From: Sphagnum magellanicum
Taxonomy: Eukaryota > Streptophyta > Sphagnopsida > Sphagnales > Sphagnaceae
Length of the DNA: 64,000 nucleotides
Reading direction: 5' to 3'
NCBI GenBank assembly: GCA_021904315.1
Contig: CM038925.1
Location: forward strand, 9,054,501-9,118,500
Shown: one piece after another, positions 23,366 through 35,256 of the stretch
Numbering within the stretch: the stretch's first letter is position 1
Layout: each line of letters begins with the position of its first letter
The notes under the pieces: generated by a model
Told to the model about the DNA's origin: nothing
Database searches by the model: none
The model's input: the letters and a program-made list of their open reading frames with translations, nothing else
Program-made: the position numbers and the translations under genes

Positions 23366-23660
23366 CATGCAAGAACCTAAAGACACATAAATGAAGTATT
23401 TTCTATAGGTAATCATAGTATGTACAATTCAGCATTAGTGCATTCAAAAAATATGCATCATTAGGGTCTTACAATATATGTAAGATTAATGACTACATAT
23501 TCAAAACTAAATGCTCTTACATAATTCAAGATCATTGAATACAAGTAGAACAATCAAAATCATGGAAGCATTACACATGGACCACCAAGCCCTATTGGAA
23601 AATCAAGGGGGATGCCCAAACAATTTGTAAGTGTGCAAAGTAACACTATTATAATCTATT
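23366..23660 (+). repeat. About 320-bp satellite, right block (one unit)
   Basis: One further unit with GCATCATTAGGG, CAATATATGTAAGATTAATG and CATGGACCACCAAGCC (23578), ending at CTATAATCTATTAGTGG-like sequence where a short minisatellite begins. Confidence 0.75.
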
Positions 23661-23862
23661 AGTGGCTATTAGTGGCTATTGTATTAATGTCTATTGGTGG
23701 CTATTCTATTAATGACTATTCTATTAATGGTTATTGGTTGTTATTTTATTAATGACTATTGGTGTTTATTTTATTAATGGCTATTAATGGCTATTAGTGG
23801 CTATTGGTGGCTATTAATGGTTATTTTATTAATGGTTATTGGTGGTTATTATATTATAAATT
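23655..23862 (+). repeat. Minisatellite of TGGCTATTAA-type units
   Basis: About twenty degenerate units built from TGGCTATT / TGGTTATT joined by AATTAA, GGTGG or TTTATTAA spacers, with a repeat length of about 10 to 20 bases. It directly follows the satellite unit. Confidence 0.85.
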
Positions 23863-24420
23863 ATTTTTTATTTTAAGTTATTCTACTTTAGGTCATTATA
23901 TTTTATTTTAGATTATTTAAAGTTATTATACTTAGGATAAAATAATTTATAATAACATAAAGTAGAATGACTTTGAAAAATTTAAAATAAATTACCTAAG
24001 GTAAAGCCTAAGGTTAGTTGAATAATTTAATTTAAAATAACTTAAAAGCTTATAATAAACTAGTTAAGATACCTTAAAGTAAAATAACGTACAATAGTTT
24101 AGGGTACAATAATTTTTAATAACCTGTAATAACTTATAACAACATAATGTATAAATTAGAATAAATAAAGTAGTTTAAAATAATATAGGGTACATCATAA
24201 AGTAACATATATAGAATATTTTAAAAAACATAGAAATAAACCTATATACTACTGTAAATTATAATAGTGAATTATGTTAACTAGTAATGAAACATGATGT
24301 TTACATAGTGATATTATAATGAAATAATTTTCACCAAGGTGAAATCAGTAAAATGCAATGAATTTATTTCACTTTTAAGGTCCCATAGTGATGTAGACTA
24401 ATAAACTACACCCCACTTTT
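23863..24420. other. AT-rich low-complexity tract
   Basis: Dominated by TTAAAATAA, TTATAATAAC and AAAGTA words in both orientations, with no coding frame. It looks like the decayed continuation of a simple repeat. Confidence 0.5.
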
Positions 24421-24439
24421 GTAGTAGTGCATCTTAGTG

Positions 24440-25165
24440 TGTTTTCACCTGTAGGTTTTATGTCATACACATGTGGTGCCAACCCCTTTTTGACCACCTC
24501 CTTGCGATTAGGGCTTATGCGGGGTTTTAGAGAACCACCATGACAAGACTATTCCTTTCGTTGAAGGAAATAGGACATCAAATCTTCCTTGATGTATTGA
24601 CAAAATCCAAAGAAATTCTCCAGATGAAGTCATTAACTCTCAACGCTTAATAGCCTTGCCCATGTTCGTAGGGTGCACATAAGCAAGCAAACTATTTATT
24701 GACAAGAAGCTCTTGCATTTGAACTCACCATTGCTAACAAGATTACATGTTTAATTACCAACTTAATTGCACTATTAGATGTTTTCACTTCAGTTGAAGA
24801 CTAAACTAGCCTTAAAAGAAGATCATGTTCAGCAATAGCCTCCTTTGAAAAGTTGAAATTCTTAGGAACACAAGAAGAAACAAGTGGGTTAGAAAACATT
24901 CCCTTCATGACCTTTTCTTTAGCAAGGGCACTAGAGAATGGAGATAGTTGTTGTGTTATTATTGTGTGAATGACATGTGTGACCTTTCTATTGTTTTTAC
25001 TTGACACAACATCCTCAATAGCTAGGACCTTAGCTTATTGCAACAATACATTGTGTGCTTTTCTCTATCACTGATGACAAAACATTGCAACTCTTCAACC
25101 TTTGCTCTCTCCTATGGACCATCCTTAGAATTTCTAACATGCCTTCCTTAATCTCTAGTGTTACC
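24440..25165 (-). pseudogene. Decayed gene fragment of an unnamed plant repeat family
   Basis: The minus strand keeps protein-like pieces: 24801-25007 with VSSCVPKNFNFSKEAIAEHD, then after a stop SNARASCQ, IVCLLMCTLRTWARLLSVE, and further, in another frame, DVLFPSTKGIVLSWWFSKTP and PNREEVVKKGLAPHVYD. Conserved Trp, Cys and basic residues make chance unlikely. I recall similar wording in repeat-borne plant proteins of unknown function and suspect a relation to the pseudogene at 9.8-11.46 kb, but this is untested. At least three stops and two frame changes make it dead. Confidence 0.4.
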
Positions 25166-26775
25166 CATGATGGAACATCCCCAATGAATCAACGACAAAA
25201 ATAAAACTTTCATGACAAGTTGATGCAAAATTCAAACACACATGTTGCAAGCACAAACAATTACACTAGGTCCTTCGAAAAGCAAGAATGTTAACAACAT
25301 TCACATTGGTCCCACATGCGAACTTGCCCATTAAACCCTAATTAACAACCTAACAGAATCCATCAATTACATCACATTATTAGTTGCTGACACTTAGGAA
25401 GTCATCTTCATAGCAAGAATAAAATCCATTTTAAGAATTACCCAATTAAACATTTGTTTAACATCCATGTTGAAAAAAAAACAGAAATCCATCCAAAAAT
25501 GGCTTTGTTGTGGACTTTTGAAGAAAAGGTTCATTTCAAGGCCTTCAAAAGTCCATATTTTCTTTTTTATTGAAGGTGTTTTAACAAAGATTATGTGGTT
25601 CTCTTCCATTTTTTTTAACACATCCTATACTAAGTCCCTATAAAATACAAGAAATAAAAGTGATATACAAAAATGCACTAAAATAGACTTACAGTTTCAT
25701 AACCGGTCCTTAAAATTCAACTTGAAAAGTTTTTTCAATTTTTTTATAGATTTCTTTTAATTGAAGTTAATACTCATAATCCAATTGAAATTTTGTCATA
25801 TTTATAATTTGATGGCAAGTAAATAACATGTCAATGCATACCACTAAGCAAAAAACTACTTTGTGACGCATAAAGTGAACCACCCTACCTTGCATTCACC
25901 CAAAATTAGGCTAAACCATTGAATATTGGGATATTGTGAAGGTTTTTTGGAATGGTGTTAAAGGCAAGATTGTACTATAGTAATCAAACCAAATAAGCAC
26001 AAGGAGTAAGCATTGTGATGTCTATTTTGAAACAAGTTGGACATAATAGGTTCAGTAAGTACAGGGTAGGTGAGATTATGACTACTGAGGTGCAATTCAA
26101 ATGATGTTTTAGGAAGGTAAGTTAAGGATTAAGGAGGGTTAGGATATTTGTTAAAAATTTATTTTTTAACTAGTTTTTTTTTATGTATGATATTGAGAGT
26201 ATAAAGAAGATAAAAAACACATAGGAAGAAATCTTGTCCTTTTCCACCCGCACACATTACAACTATTGTCTAATTTGATTACATTTTAACTACATTTGGC
26301 CATCTTAAGTTTACAAGTGGCTTGTTGCATTAATTAATGGTCAATATTATTCATAGTTTTTATGTTCACTATGTTATTCACTTATGAATATAATTTGGAC
26401 CTTATTTAATTATTTAGTAATTTCAAATTGTTGACATGGAAATTGAAATAGCTTTTAACTTTATTTACACATTGGATTATCATGAGTGGTCAAAAACTTG
26501 TAACTAAGAGCCAAAGGGATTACTTTGGAAAAGAACTATAAGTCCTTTTTCCCAATAAAAACTTTTATCTATAAATGAATTTTTAAAAGAATTTTTTTGT
26601 AACATTGTAAAAAATATTTAAATGTCCCCCAATGCATTACTTTTTTTTGTTAGTCATCATTGAATAGATATGAATTTTTTTAAATGTGCAGATTCCTTAT
26701 AGATTCAATGTTTCATTTTTAAAAATGATCAAAATTTTAAGTCATCACCAAAAATTAAAATTCACATTTTTTGTT
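25166..26775. other. AT-rich intergenic sequence
   Basis: I see no gene, TIR or tandem structure. The minus ORF at 25394-25621 is Phe/Lys/Met-rich and AT-driven. Confidence 0.45.
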
Positions 26776-26779
26776 ATTT

Positions 26780-27485
26780 TGACTGATTAAGTCTAACATC
26801 TGATGCCCTTTTTAACTCTTAATTAGATGTTTTGACTCAAGTTAATGATTTTTTAAATATTCATTTAACCATCAACATGGTAGATGAGTTGAACTATCAA
26901 CTTTTAACACGTTGAAACCATATTTAGGAGTTGCTTTTTACATTTACCATAATTTATTAAAACCCCACATTTCTATTGAAATGAATTAATGATTTTTTTC
27001 ACATCTTTTCAATTATCAAAATTGAACCATTCACTTTTAATGTAATGAAACCATTACTCATAAACTACATTTTGCACCTATTATAATATACTAAAACACA
27101 TACAATTTAATATTTTTTGCAATTATATTTGAATAATTTAGTGAAAAATTTCACATTTTTTGAAATATCAACATTTTTACATGAGTCGAATAATCCACTT
27201 TGAGCTTATTGAACCATTATTTGGATGTTGCATATTGCACTTACTAATATATATTGAAACACACATAACAAATTAATGTTTCACATTTATATTTGAATGG
27301 GTTAGTGAATTTTTTCGCATCTTTTTAACTATTAATATTTGCACACAAGTTGAATCATTCACTTTGAATGTTGTTAAATCCACTATTCATGAGTTGCATT
27401 TTGCATTCACCAAATTTTTTTGAATTGGATGTCTAAAAATTTGGAAATTCTCACATTTATATTTGAATGGATGAATGATTAGTTC
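26780..27485 (+). repeat. Degenerate 130-175-bp tandem repeat
   Basis: A block like GAAACCATTATT-GGAGTTGCATTTTGCA-TTACC recurs near 26915, 27047, 27210 and 27384. Each copy is followed by ATTTATATTTGAATG-GTTAGTGAATTTTTTCACATC and a CAAGTTGAATCATTCACTTT block. Spacings of about 132, 163 and 174 bases show indels between copies. No ORF. Confidence 0.65.
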
Positions 27486-28069
27486 AAAATGTTCATGCAT
27501 GCAAAGTATAGGATACATGTAGACCTTTAATATAGAATTTTTTCATATATTAAAGTCTTGTATATTTATGTAAATTATAATTTATATTTCCCTCCTAATT
27601 TATTTTAAGCATCATGGACAAGTTTATTATTATGAATGTTCATGATGCCACACCAAAAAAACCCCAAAAATAATCCCTATTTTTTTTCCCCCATTTTTTC
27701 CCTTGGTGTATGAAAAAAAAATCCATTTAAGAAAATGAATTAAAATTTTAAAATTTTAAATATTATTATAAAAAATTATCAATATTATATATTATATATT
27801 TATATTTTAAACATGGTTTATAAAAAAAAACTAACTTGTATTGTTTCAAGCTTATGTTTAAATATTTAGAGATGAATTTAAAAGATTTAATAAATAAATA
27901 AACGAATTAAAATGTCGATAATAATAATGACATCAATGATTTTTTTAATCTTTTCATTTTTTCAATTTTTTAATCATCTTCAAGATCATCCATAAGAAAA
28001 TATAGCCATGTTCTAGCTATAAGCCATATATGAAAATAAAATTTAAAAAAAATATTTTTCTATTTTGGC
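27486..28069. other. AT-rich non-coding stretch
   Basis: Long A and T runs; nothing recognised. Confidence 0.4.
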
Positions 28070-30465
28070 TGCAATTCATAGAACCCACTATATAACTATA
28101 TCATTTTTAAAAATATGAAAATCTTTTCTTGATGTTGATGGCCTTTCTTTTGTTTACAAAATGGTGGAAATTCATCACAAATGAACCTTAATTACATCAT
28201 TAATATTTATTTTACATTTTCAAAAAAAAAGATAAGGTTTATAATGATCTCAAAGATTAAACTTAAAAGTTTTCAAATAAATTTGACCTTGAAATTATTT
28301 ATGTGTTTAATGTTGGAATTATTATAATTTAAATTAATATTACTTTAAAACTTTTACTCATTATGAGTAACCTTTTTCTATGAAATTTGTGATTTCAAAG
28401 TTTTGACAATTTTTGTTGTTGTTTGCAATTTTTCTTGAATTTGGACTATATTTTCCATTTTTTTCTCAAGAATAATTACCAAGTTAGGAAAATTAGAAAC
28501 CAAAAAAATATGTTGGTTGTCGGCGGAGGGGGGGGGGGGGGGGGGGTCTAATTATTTAAACCAAGATTTTCACCAAATTAAATGGTTTTTACTTTTAAAA
28601 AGGAATTTTAAAAATATAAAACATATACATACAACATTAAAATAATAATAATATTTTACAATGTTTTTTCCAAAGTTAGGTATTAATTATTTGTACTAAC
28701 GTAAGATTCATCTTATTAAACAAACATGGTCTTGATAATTAAATGGCTATGTTGACTATTTAATTAGCTTATTCTTGAGATCAATTTTTACTAATTTAAG
28801 GGGCAACAACATTTTTTTTTAATTGAATTTTTTTTTAATTTTAAAAAATATATATTGAAATTTTCACAATAAAATATAGTACCTAATTATAATATTGAAG
28901 GAATTAAACAAGTTTCTAACTACATAACTTGTTTATAACCAAATGTCACAATTTTTTAATGGATGATTACCATTTTAGCAACATTGGAAAAATAAATAAA
29001 TCAATAGTACCTAATCATATTGGGGAAAATTAAAAACTTGCAATTTCACATATTCTATGTATCGAAATAAAATTATAAAAGACTTAATGAATGCATTTTT
29101 GAATTGACATTGAATTTACAAAGATTCTAGATCAATTTAAACAAAAAAAAGCTTGTAGATTTATTCATGACATGCAATTGCAAGTTTTTTTTAACCTTTT
29201 AAGTTTAATTTTTGTAAAGTGTAATTATTTTTTGAGTGCATTATTGATTAAAATATTTTTATTATTCGATCAAAATTCTTAGAACCTAGAACCCATTGTA
29301 GAATTAAAGCATTTTAAAAATTTTAAAATTTATATTATTAATTAAAAATATCCTTTGTTGATGTCAATGGCTCTTTTTATGTTTGCAAAATGGTGAAAAT
29401 TCACCACAAGAAAACCTTTGGTTACATCAACAATATTTATTTTAAAATTGAACTTTTTTGGATAAGGTTTATGATGATATCAAAGATTGAGCTTAAATGT
29501 TTTCAAATAAATTTGATGTTGGAATTGTTTATGTGTTTAAGGTGGGAATTATTAAATTACTTTTAATTTTTTACTCATTATGAGTAACAATTTGTTTTTC
29601 AAATTTTTGATCCCAAATTTTTGTCAAGTTTTTTCTTGTTTACATTTTGCCTCACTCTTTTTTTCCATTTTTTTTCCCAATAAGAATTACCAAGCCAAAT
29701 ATTTTTGAAACCAAAAAAACATGTTGGTTGGGGGGAGGGGGGTTAATCCAACTATTTAAACCAAATTTCACCAAATTAAATTGTGTTTCCTTTTACAATG
29801 GAAACAAATGTAAAATACATTTTCACATCATTTTTAAAAAAAATTGTGATATTTTTTCAAAGTTGTGTAATTAATCATTGGTATTAATGTATGATTAATC
29901 TTGCTAAACAAATATAGTCTTGATAATTAAATGGTTATATTTACTACTAAATTAATTTTCTTCTTATGACTATTTTTTTCCAATTTAAGGGGGCAACAGC
30001 ATCAAAAAAAGATTTTTTTGAAAAAAAGTTTTTCAGGCCCTAATTTAAAATATATATTGTTAAATTTTTACAATAAAATATCATAAATAAGCATAATATT
30101 GAAAGATTCAAACAAGTTCCCAACTACAAAACTTGTCTATAATTGCAATCTTCTTATGGATGATTATTATTTAACAACACCATAAAATAATAATAATACC
30201 TAATCATATTGGGGAAATAAGAACTTACAATTCTTCAAAAAAATAGACATATTTTATGGTAATTTTTAAAAAAAATACTTAATAAAAATACTTTTGAATT
30301 CACATAAAATTTACAAAGATTTTAATTTAGGTCAATTTTAACAAAAAAATATTTGTTGATTTATTCATGAAATGTATTTTTTGTTGGTTTTTTTTACATT
30401 GTAAATTTAATTTTTTAAAATTATAATAATTTATTTGCATACATTATTGAATAAACTTCAATCAT
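28070..30465 (+). repeat. 1.2-kb tandem duplication with a 19-G run
   Basis: Copy 1 (about 28070-29275) and copy 2 (about 29280-30465) share many ordered anchors at an offset of about 1.19-1.23 kb: GATGTTGATGG/GATGTCAATGG, GTTTTCAAATAAATTTGA, TTTACTCATTATGAGTAAC, AAACCAAAAAAATATGTTGG, TTAATCTTGCTAAACAAA-like, AAGGGGGCAACA. Copy 1 carries 19 consecutive G at 28528-28546; copy 2 has GGGGGGAGGGGGG at the same place. No coding frame is conserved. The copies are strongly diverged, so the duplication is old, or these are two insertions of one repeat. Confidence 0.65.
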
Positions 30466-30584
30466 CTTTTCATTTATATCATTTGAATACATTTTGCAAA
30501 ATATATATATGTTAAAGTTTGAATTTCTTAAACAATTTCATGCCAAACATGATAAAGTTAAACTTTTTCATCTATTTTAATAAA

Positions 30585-30760
30585 GTGTTGATGTGGTTTG
30601 ACGGTTAAGACTTTTAGTGTGTTTCCATGAGGTCTATGGTTCAATCCTTGATGGATACATGCCTTAATGTATCTTGTACAAGTGCAATTTATAAACATAT
30701 ATATCATGGTGAATATACAAACATGTACATCATGTTTAAATGGTGTCAAGACTTTTTTGT
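30585..30760 (+). mobile_element. tRNA-like SINE candidate
   Basis: A box A-like TGGTTTGACGGTTAAGAC (about 30595) is followed 30 or so bases later by a box B-like GGTTCAATCC (30638-30647), the internal promoter layout of RNA polymerase III tRNA-derived SINEs. A non-tRNA body rich in TATA words follows. I see no clear poly(A) tail or target duplication. It could equally be a decayed tRNA fragment. Confidence 0.4.
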
Positions 30761-30765
30761 CAACA

Positions 30766-31700
30766 AAATTGAAAGAAAAAAGAAAAAAAACCAGCCTTAA
30801 ATTTTTTTTTCACGACATGTAAATTTGTCATGACATGCCATGACAAAAATGTAATCCATGATTCCACAATCTAGGGGGGGAAATGAAGAAAAAAGTTATA
30901 TGATGATGTGGCATGTTATTCCATGTCATATTAACTTGGGACTTCATATATCCATGTTATAATTTTTCAATTAAATATTATTTAGTGCAACATGCAACTA
31001 TCTAAAATGATTAAAAAACATTTCATTAAAAATCTACTACCCAGATTCATTAGGCTATTAATGAAAGTAGGACAAAATTGACTAATATGCAACTTGGATG
31101 GTTTTGGTGATCTCTTGTTTCTTTCCATAATATCAGTATGAGAAGTAAAATGTGGCAAAATTATGATAGATTCATAATTGTGCAGACACTTGGGATGGGA
31201 AGAATGTGGTTGTTAAAACATTATGGATTATATATGGATTTCAATTTTTTTATAATGAAAACTGAATATGTACAAGGACAAAAACTACAATTGAAACAAT
31301 GTTAGAATATTAGGATTTACCATTTGGTGACCATCCTGGAGATGAATTTGGGGTTATAATTTTGAATTGTATGAATTGCTTTGGTTTTATTATGTGGTAG
31401 TAGGTATAGAAAGGTTATTACATAAAACTTTGTTTATTTTCTAAACTACAGATTTAGAATTAACGAGGAATTTTTTTGAAGAATTGAATCTAAGCAAACA
31501 CTTGTTGTAAGGATTTAAATTTGTGGCAATTTTTTCCCAAGGACAAGTAGTAGAATGGCAATAAACATAAATCGAGTAGTAATTCAAAGTTTGCAAATAT
31601 AATTAGACTAAGTAGCCATGTAACAGAATGAAGACGAAAATGTAATAGCAAGAGAAATGTAGTTTACAAGTGATGCAAGACAATTTCATATTCTAGAAAG
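30766..31700. other. Non-coding; possible 5' leader of the old gypsy element
   Basis: No coding frame. A short direct/inverted cluster of CATGACA words lies at 30820-30850. TTTGGTGACCATCCTGGAGA at about 31325 could be a primer-binding site for the old plus-strand retroelement, but I could not find its 5' LTR by comparing with the 3' LTR start at 63463, so this is weak. Confidence 0.25.
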
Positions 31701-31899
31701 AATACAATATACTTGGTCAAGAATACCCATGACAGAGGAGTAACTTGAAAGGTACAAGACATTGTCTACAACAATTATGGAACCTCAAGAAATATTCACT
31801 AATAGAACAATGAGGCAACCCAATGTCCAAGTGAGGCTGTCAAGAAGGGTAGAACCTCTAGAAGTCAAATAAAAGGGATGGGAAATAATGCATTCAAGG

Positions 31900-34388
31900 G
31901 TACCCTTATACATCTGCAATGAAAGGAACAAGAAAAAACATAGATGAGTTTATCAACCCAAAGGCATGGCACTTTGTACAAATTCAAAAAGATACTACAT
32001 ATGTATTAAGAAGTACATGGAGGTATGGAGACAAGATCCATACATAGAGGTTCTGTTTGGCAATTTGTTTCACCTTAGTACCGACATAACCATGAAGAAT
32101 GGGATGAAGACTTGGACAATGATGAGGTTGAACAAATGTTAGCATAGTATGCTGAAACTATATTACAAATTGAAGATCTGGAAGAACATGTTTTTGTAAA
32201 TAAAGTAGTGCATCAAATTAAAGGGGAACACAGAGCTAAGCATAACACTCTACCAATAATGGTGGTTGATACTGAAATACGGTAAGTGGATCGAATGAAT
32301 GTATTACAGACCAATGAGTCCAAGATTAAACCCACTTGTCAACATCAATTATCACCAAGAGAATAAGTTTTGAGTAGATATAATCAAAGCGTAGACCAAC
32401 ACTACAGACTCACCATCAATTGCTATAGCTTTTGCAAATAGGAAGATCATTCATTCACAAATTGTCCGTTTATTGAACGGGATGTACGAGATGTAATGAT
32501 TAATCATTTCCATAATCAAGCACAAAATCATTAGAATCCAAAAAATGATCATAATCTATTGGCTATTCCACAAGACGTGATAACAACAACACAATTGCAA
32601 AACTACAAAAAATTATGTAGTACCACCAAGTAGGTGATGTATGAAGGACATTTTTAGAGAGCATAATACCCCAACTCACCAAGCCATGTCATTTCGTACC
32701 AAAAAGAATAAAGATGACAACTAACCATCCTCCTTTGAGCCACACAACTTGCAACTCTTAGAAGTATTGAATTTGTGCTTGGAACAAGGAATAAAACACT
32801 ATAAATCCCACAACATTAAACAACAATGGCATACAAATTCATGGAAGACCAATATCGCAATTTATTACAATGGTTACTAATGGGGTGCAAGGAGTTCTTG
32901 TGACAATTACACACCCAACCAGATCTATGCTTGTGATTTTGACTATATATCTAGTATTTGTAAATAATGATGGAATCCCTACAATATTAATTGATAATAA
33001 TTATTTTTATAATGGAGTTCGTACATAGCTTGTTGAAACCTTAGAAGGGAACCATTATAATGGCTTTCAAGCAATACCTATTAGTTTTAATGCTAGAAAA
33101 TTTGTAATAGTAAACCTTTATGCGGAAATACCAATGAACTTACCGTTAATAACACCTTTCCACAATATAGTTACTACTAAATTTGTACCACTAAACTCAA
33201 GAGGAAATCCTCCAAAACCCTCAAAAAGTGTTATACGAGCAATTATGCAACCTGTAGTACCCTATACTAGGCCTTTCAAGAAACCACATAATTATCTTGA
33301 GTATAAGAAAGACTCTGATTCAGATGTTCATGTACAAGTATTCAAAGTTACTATCAAAGTTAATGGTGAAACGATAGATGAGGAAATAACTAATTTGTTC
33401 AATTTTACATTAAAAGATAGCACATCTAATTGGCGTAACAATTATATGCAAGATAATCTCAATTATATGTTTGCAATTTTAGAACAAGCCTTTTATAGAT
33501 GTTATTGAATAGTGCAAAACAATGAACATGTCTATCTATTGCTAAAAAACCTAAAACAAGAATCCACATAAAGACTAGAATTGTATTATGAAAGACTATT
33601 GAAATTGGCTTATAGTCTACAAACACCTACTACTAATAGTTTTCTAACCACAATGTTTCAATCAAAACTATAATCTTATTTATGCATTGCTACTACAGGA
33701 ATGAAGCGAGAGACTTTGTAGTAACACAAAGAGTTGACGCTGATTAATGATGAAGGTATTTTTGTGCTTGAAGCATAGAATACACGTTTTGTACCACAAA
33801 CCATAGGGACATGGAGCGTAGCTATAGGAAACCATACAATTGCAAAGCCGAGTATGTATTGTATTAATTATCATTGTTCAAACCACAATGTGGAAACTTG
33901 CAAAAGTAAGAAGGAGGAACCTATTTTAGCTATTACTAAAGCTACCACTTAGGCTGGTAAACCTCCCAACCCTATCCTTCATATTTGTGGAATAGTGGGT
34001 CATAAACTGACGAATTGCCCAAGATTTGGTGAAATGCAAAGTATGTTCAAAGGTAAAAGAGGTCAATCCATAAAATTTAAACTAATAGCCAAAGCTAAAA
34101 TGGTCACTACTTTAGTCAAAATGGTGGATGTCAATGCTACCATTCGAAATAAGACAAGTGAAAAACAAGTGTAAATAAAAACTAAGAACCAAGGAAGAAC
34201 AAATTTGTAATAGATTGGGAAATTGAAGAGAAGTTGAAGAGGTCTATGGTGGAAACCAGACAACAAATGCAAGCATTTAATCCACCACTAGATTTACCTA
34301 CTCCTTCAACCAGAAAATGGACAACTAGTTGGGTGGGAATGCCAAGCTCAACAGAACATGCAAACCTAACAAAACTCCACAAAGTACC
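31900..34388 (+). pseudogene. Element E gag region
   Basis: Protein-like plus-strand pieces include EEWDEDLDNDEVEQMLA (about 32090), then a knuckle-like Cys-x3-Cys-x4-His-x4-Cys at 32421-32465 interrupted by a TAG. A 124-codon ORF at 33134-33508 is rich in Pro, Asn and Asp, and a second Cys/His cluster spans 33858-34018 (ending CGIVGHKLTNCPRFGEMQ) with a first Cys apparently lost. Nucleocapsid-type knuckles package retroelement RNA. Stops and frame changes are frequent. The chromovirus inserted at 34393. Confidence 0.6.
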
Positions 34389-34393
34389 TTTTA

Positions 34394-35213
34394 TGTCGCA
34401 ACCCCACTTTGGCCAAGTGTGGGGGTGAAGCCCAACACTTGGAAAAGTTGGAGGTTGGGAGTCTTTCGGGACTCCTGAATGTTTAGAGTTCGACAGCAAG
34501 GGGCAAAACACCTCGCATTGGGGTGTTCTTGGTGTCATTGAAAAGGTCTTGAAACGTAGATATCGAAAATGCCCTCGCATTGGCAATTCGGACATTTGCA
34601 GCTCAAGTTATGTGCAAAAGAAAGGCCGGGAGTCAAACTCGCAGTTTGACTCCCGACCACTAAAAGTCGGGAATCGACCTCTTCCCGACGTCCGATTTGA
34701 GTGTGCGACATGGCGTTGGAAAGATCTCGACGAGGGCTACAACTTTGGTTCAGACCTCGTCGCAATCCAACTCTGCAGTCGGGAGTTATGGCGGTTCAAA
34801 GTTCTGGGAGTCCCGCTGGGACAATTTCGGGACTCCATTTCGGGAGTCCCGGGAATTTGTGCCATTCGGATGTAGCCTCCGCGACCAGCCGCAGATAATA
34901 CTATATGGGGGAAGGTGGTGGCTTCCCCCGAGTCCGGGCCGTGGTGAGTCTTGTGTGTCCAAGTGCCCGTGACGAGTCCTAACACCAAAGGGTGTCCCGA
35001 ATGCTAAACTAACCCGATTTGGTTGGTATTTGGATGTAGATTCACATGAGCTAAGCTAGTCCCTCTTCCTAGTCTAATCCTGGGGCTCCCAACTCGACCC
35101 TCTACCCCTTTCTAGAGTTGGAAGCCGGGAGCGTGCTACCAAGTTCAACTTTCCGTAACTTGACTTTGTGAAACCCTCAAATGGGTTTCACCCCGTGACT
35201 TGGGAGCGCGTCA
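34394..35213 (+). repeat. 5' LTR of element B (820 bp)
   Basis: Starts TGTCGCAACCCC and ends GCGCGTCA. A TATA-like CTATATGG at 34901-34908 is the best promoter candidate (basis: motif only). The several ORFs across it on both strands are duplicated in the 3' LTR and are chance frames. Confidence 0.95.
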
Positions 35214-35215
35214 CG

Positions 35216-35227
35216 TGGTATCAGAGC
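35216..35227 (+). other. Primer-binding site of element B (initiator-Met tRNA type)
   Basis: TGGTATCAGAGC lies two bases after the 5' LTR, the standard position for priming minus-strand synthesis. Confidence 0.93.
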
Positions 35228-35256
35228 AAGTGGTGAAGCTCACTTCTTGGGTTGGA

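Noticed and set aside
25394..25621. Minus-strand 75-codon ORF as a small gene
   Set aside because: Phe/Lys/Met-rich composition follows from local A/T runs, with no homologous pattern.
34549..34988. Several overlapping ORFs of 60-137 codons on both strands near 34.2-35.0 kb and again at 43.7-44.3 kb
   Set aside because: They are shadows in the two LTRs of element B and share no conserved protein signal.
35200..35256. Extension of the element B polyprotein upstream to the TTG at 35200
   Set aside because: That stretch covers the LTR end and primer-binding site; the ATG at 35257 is the expected start.
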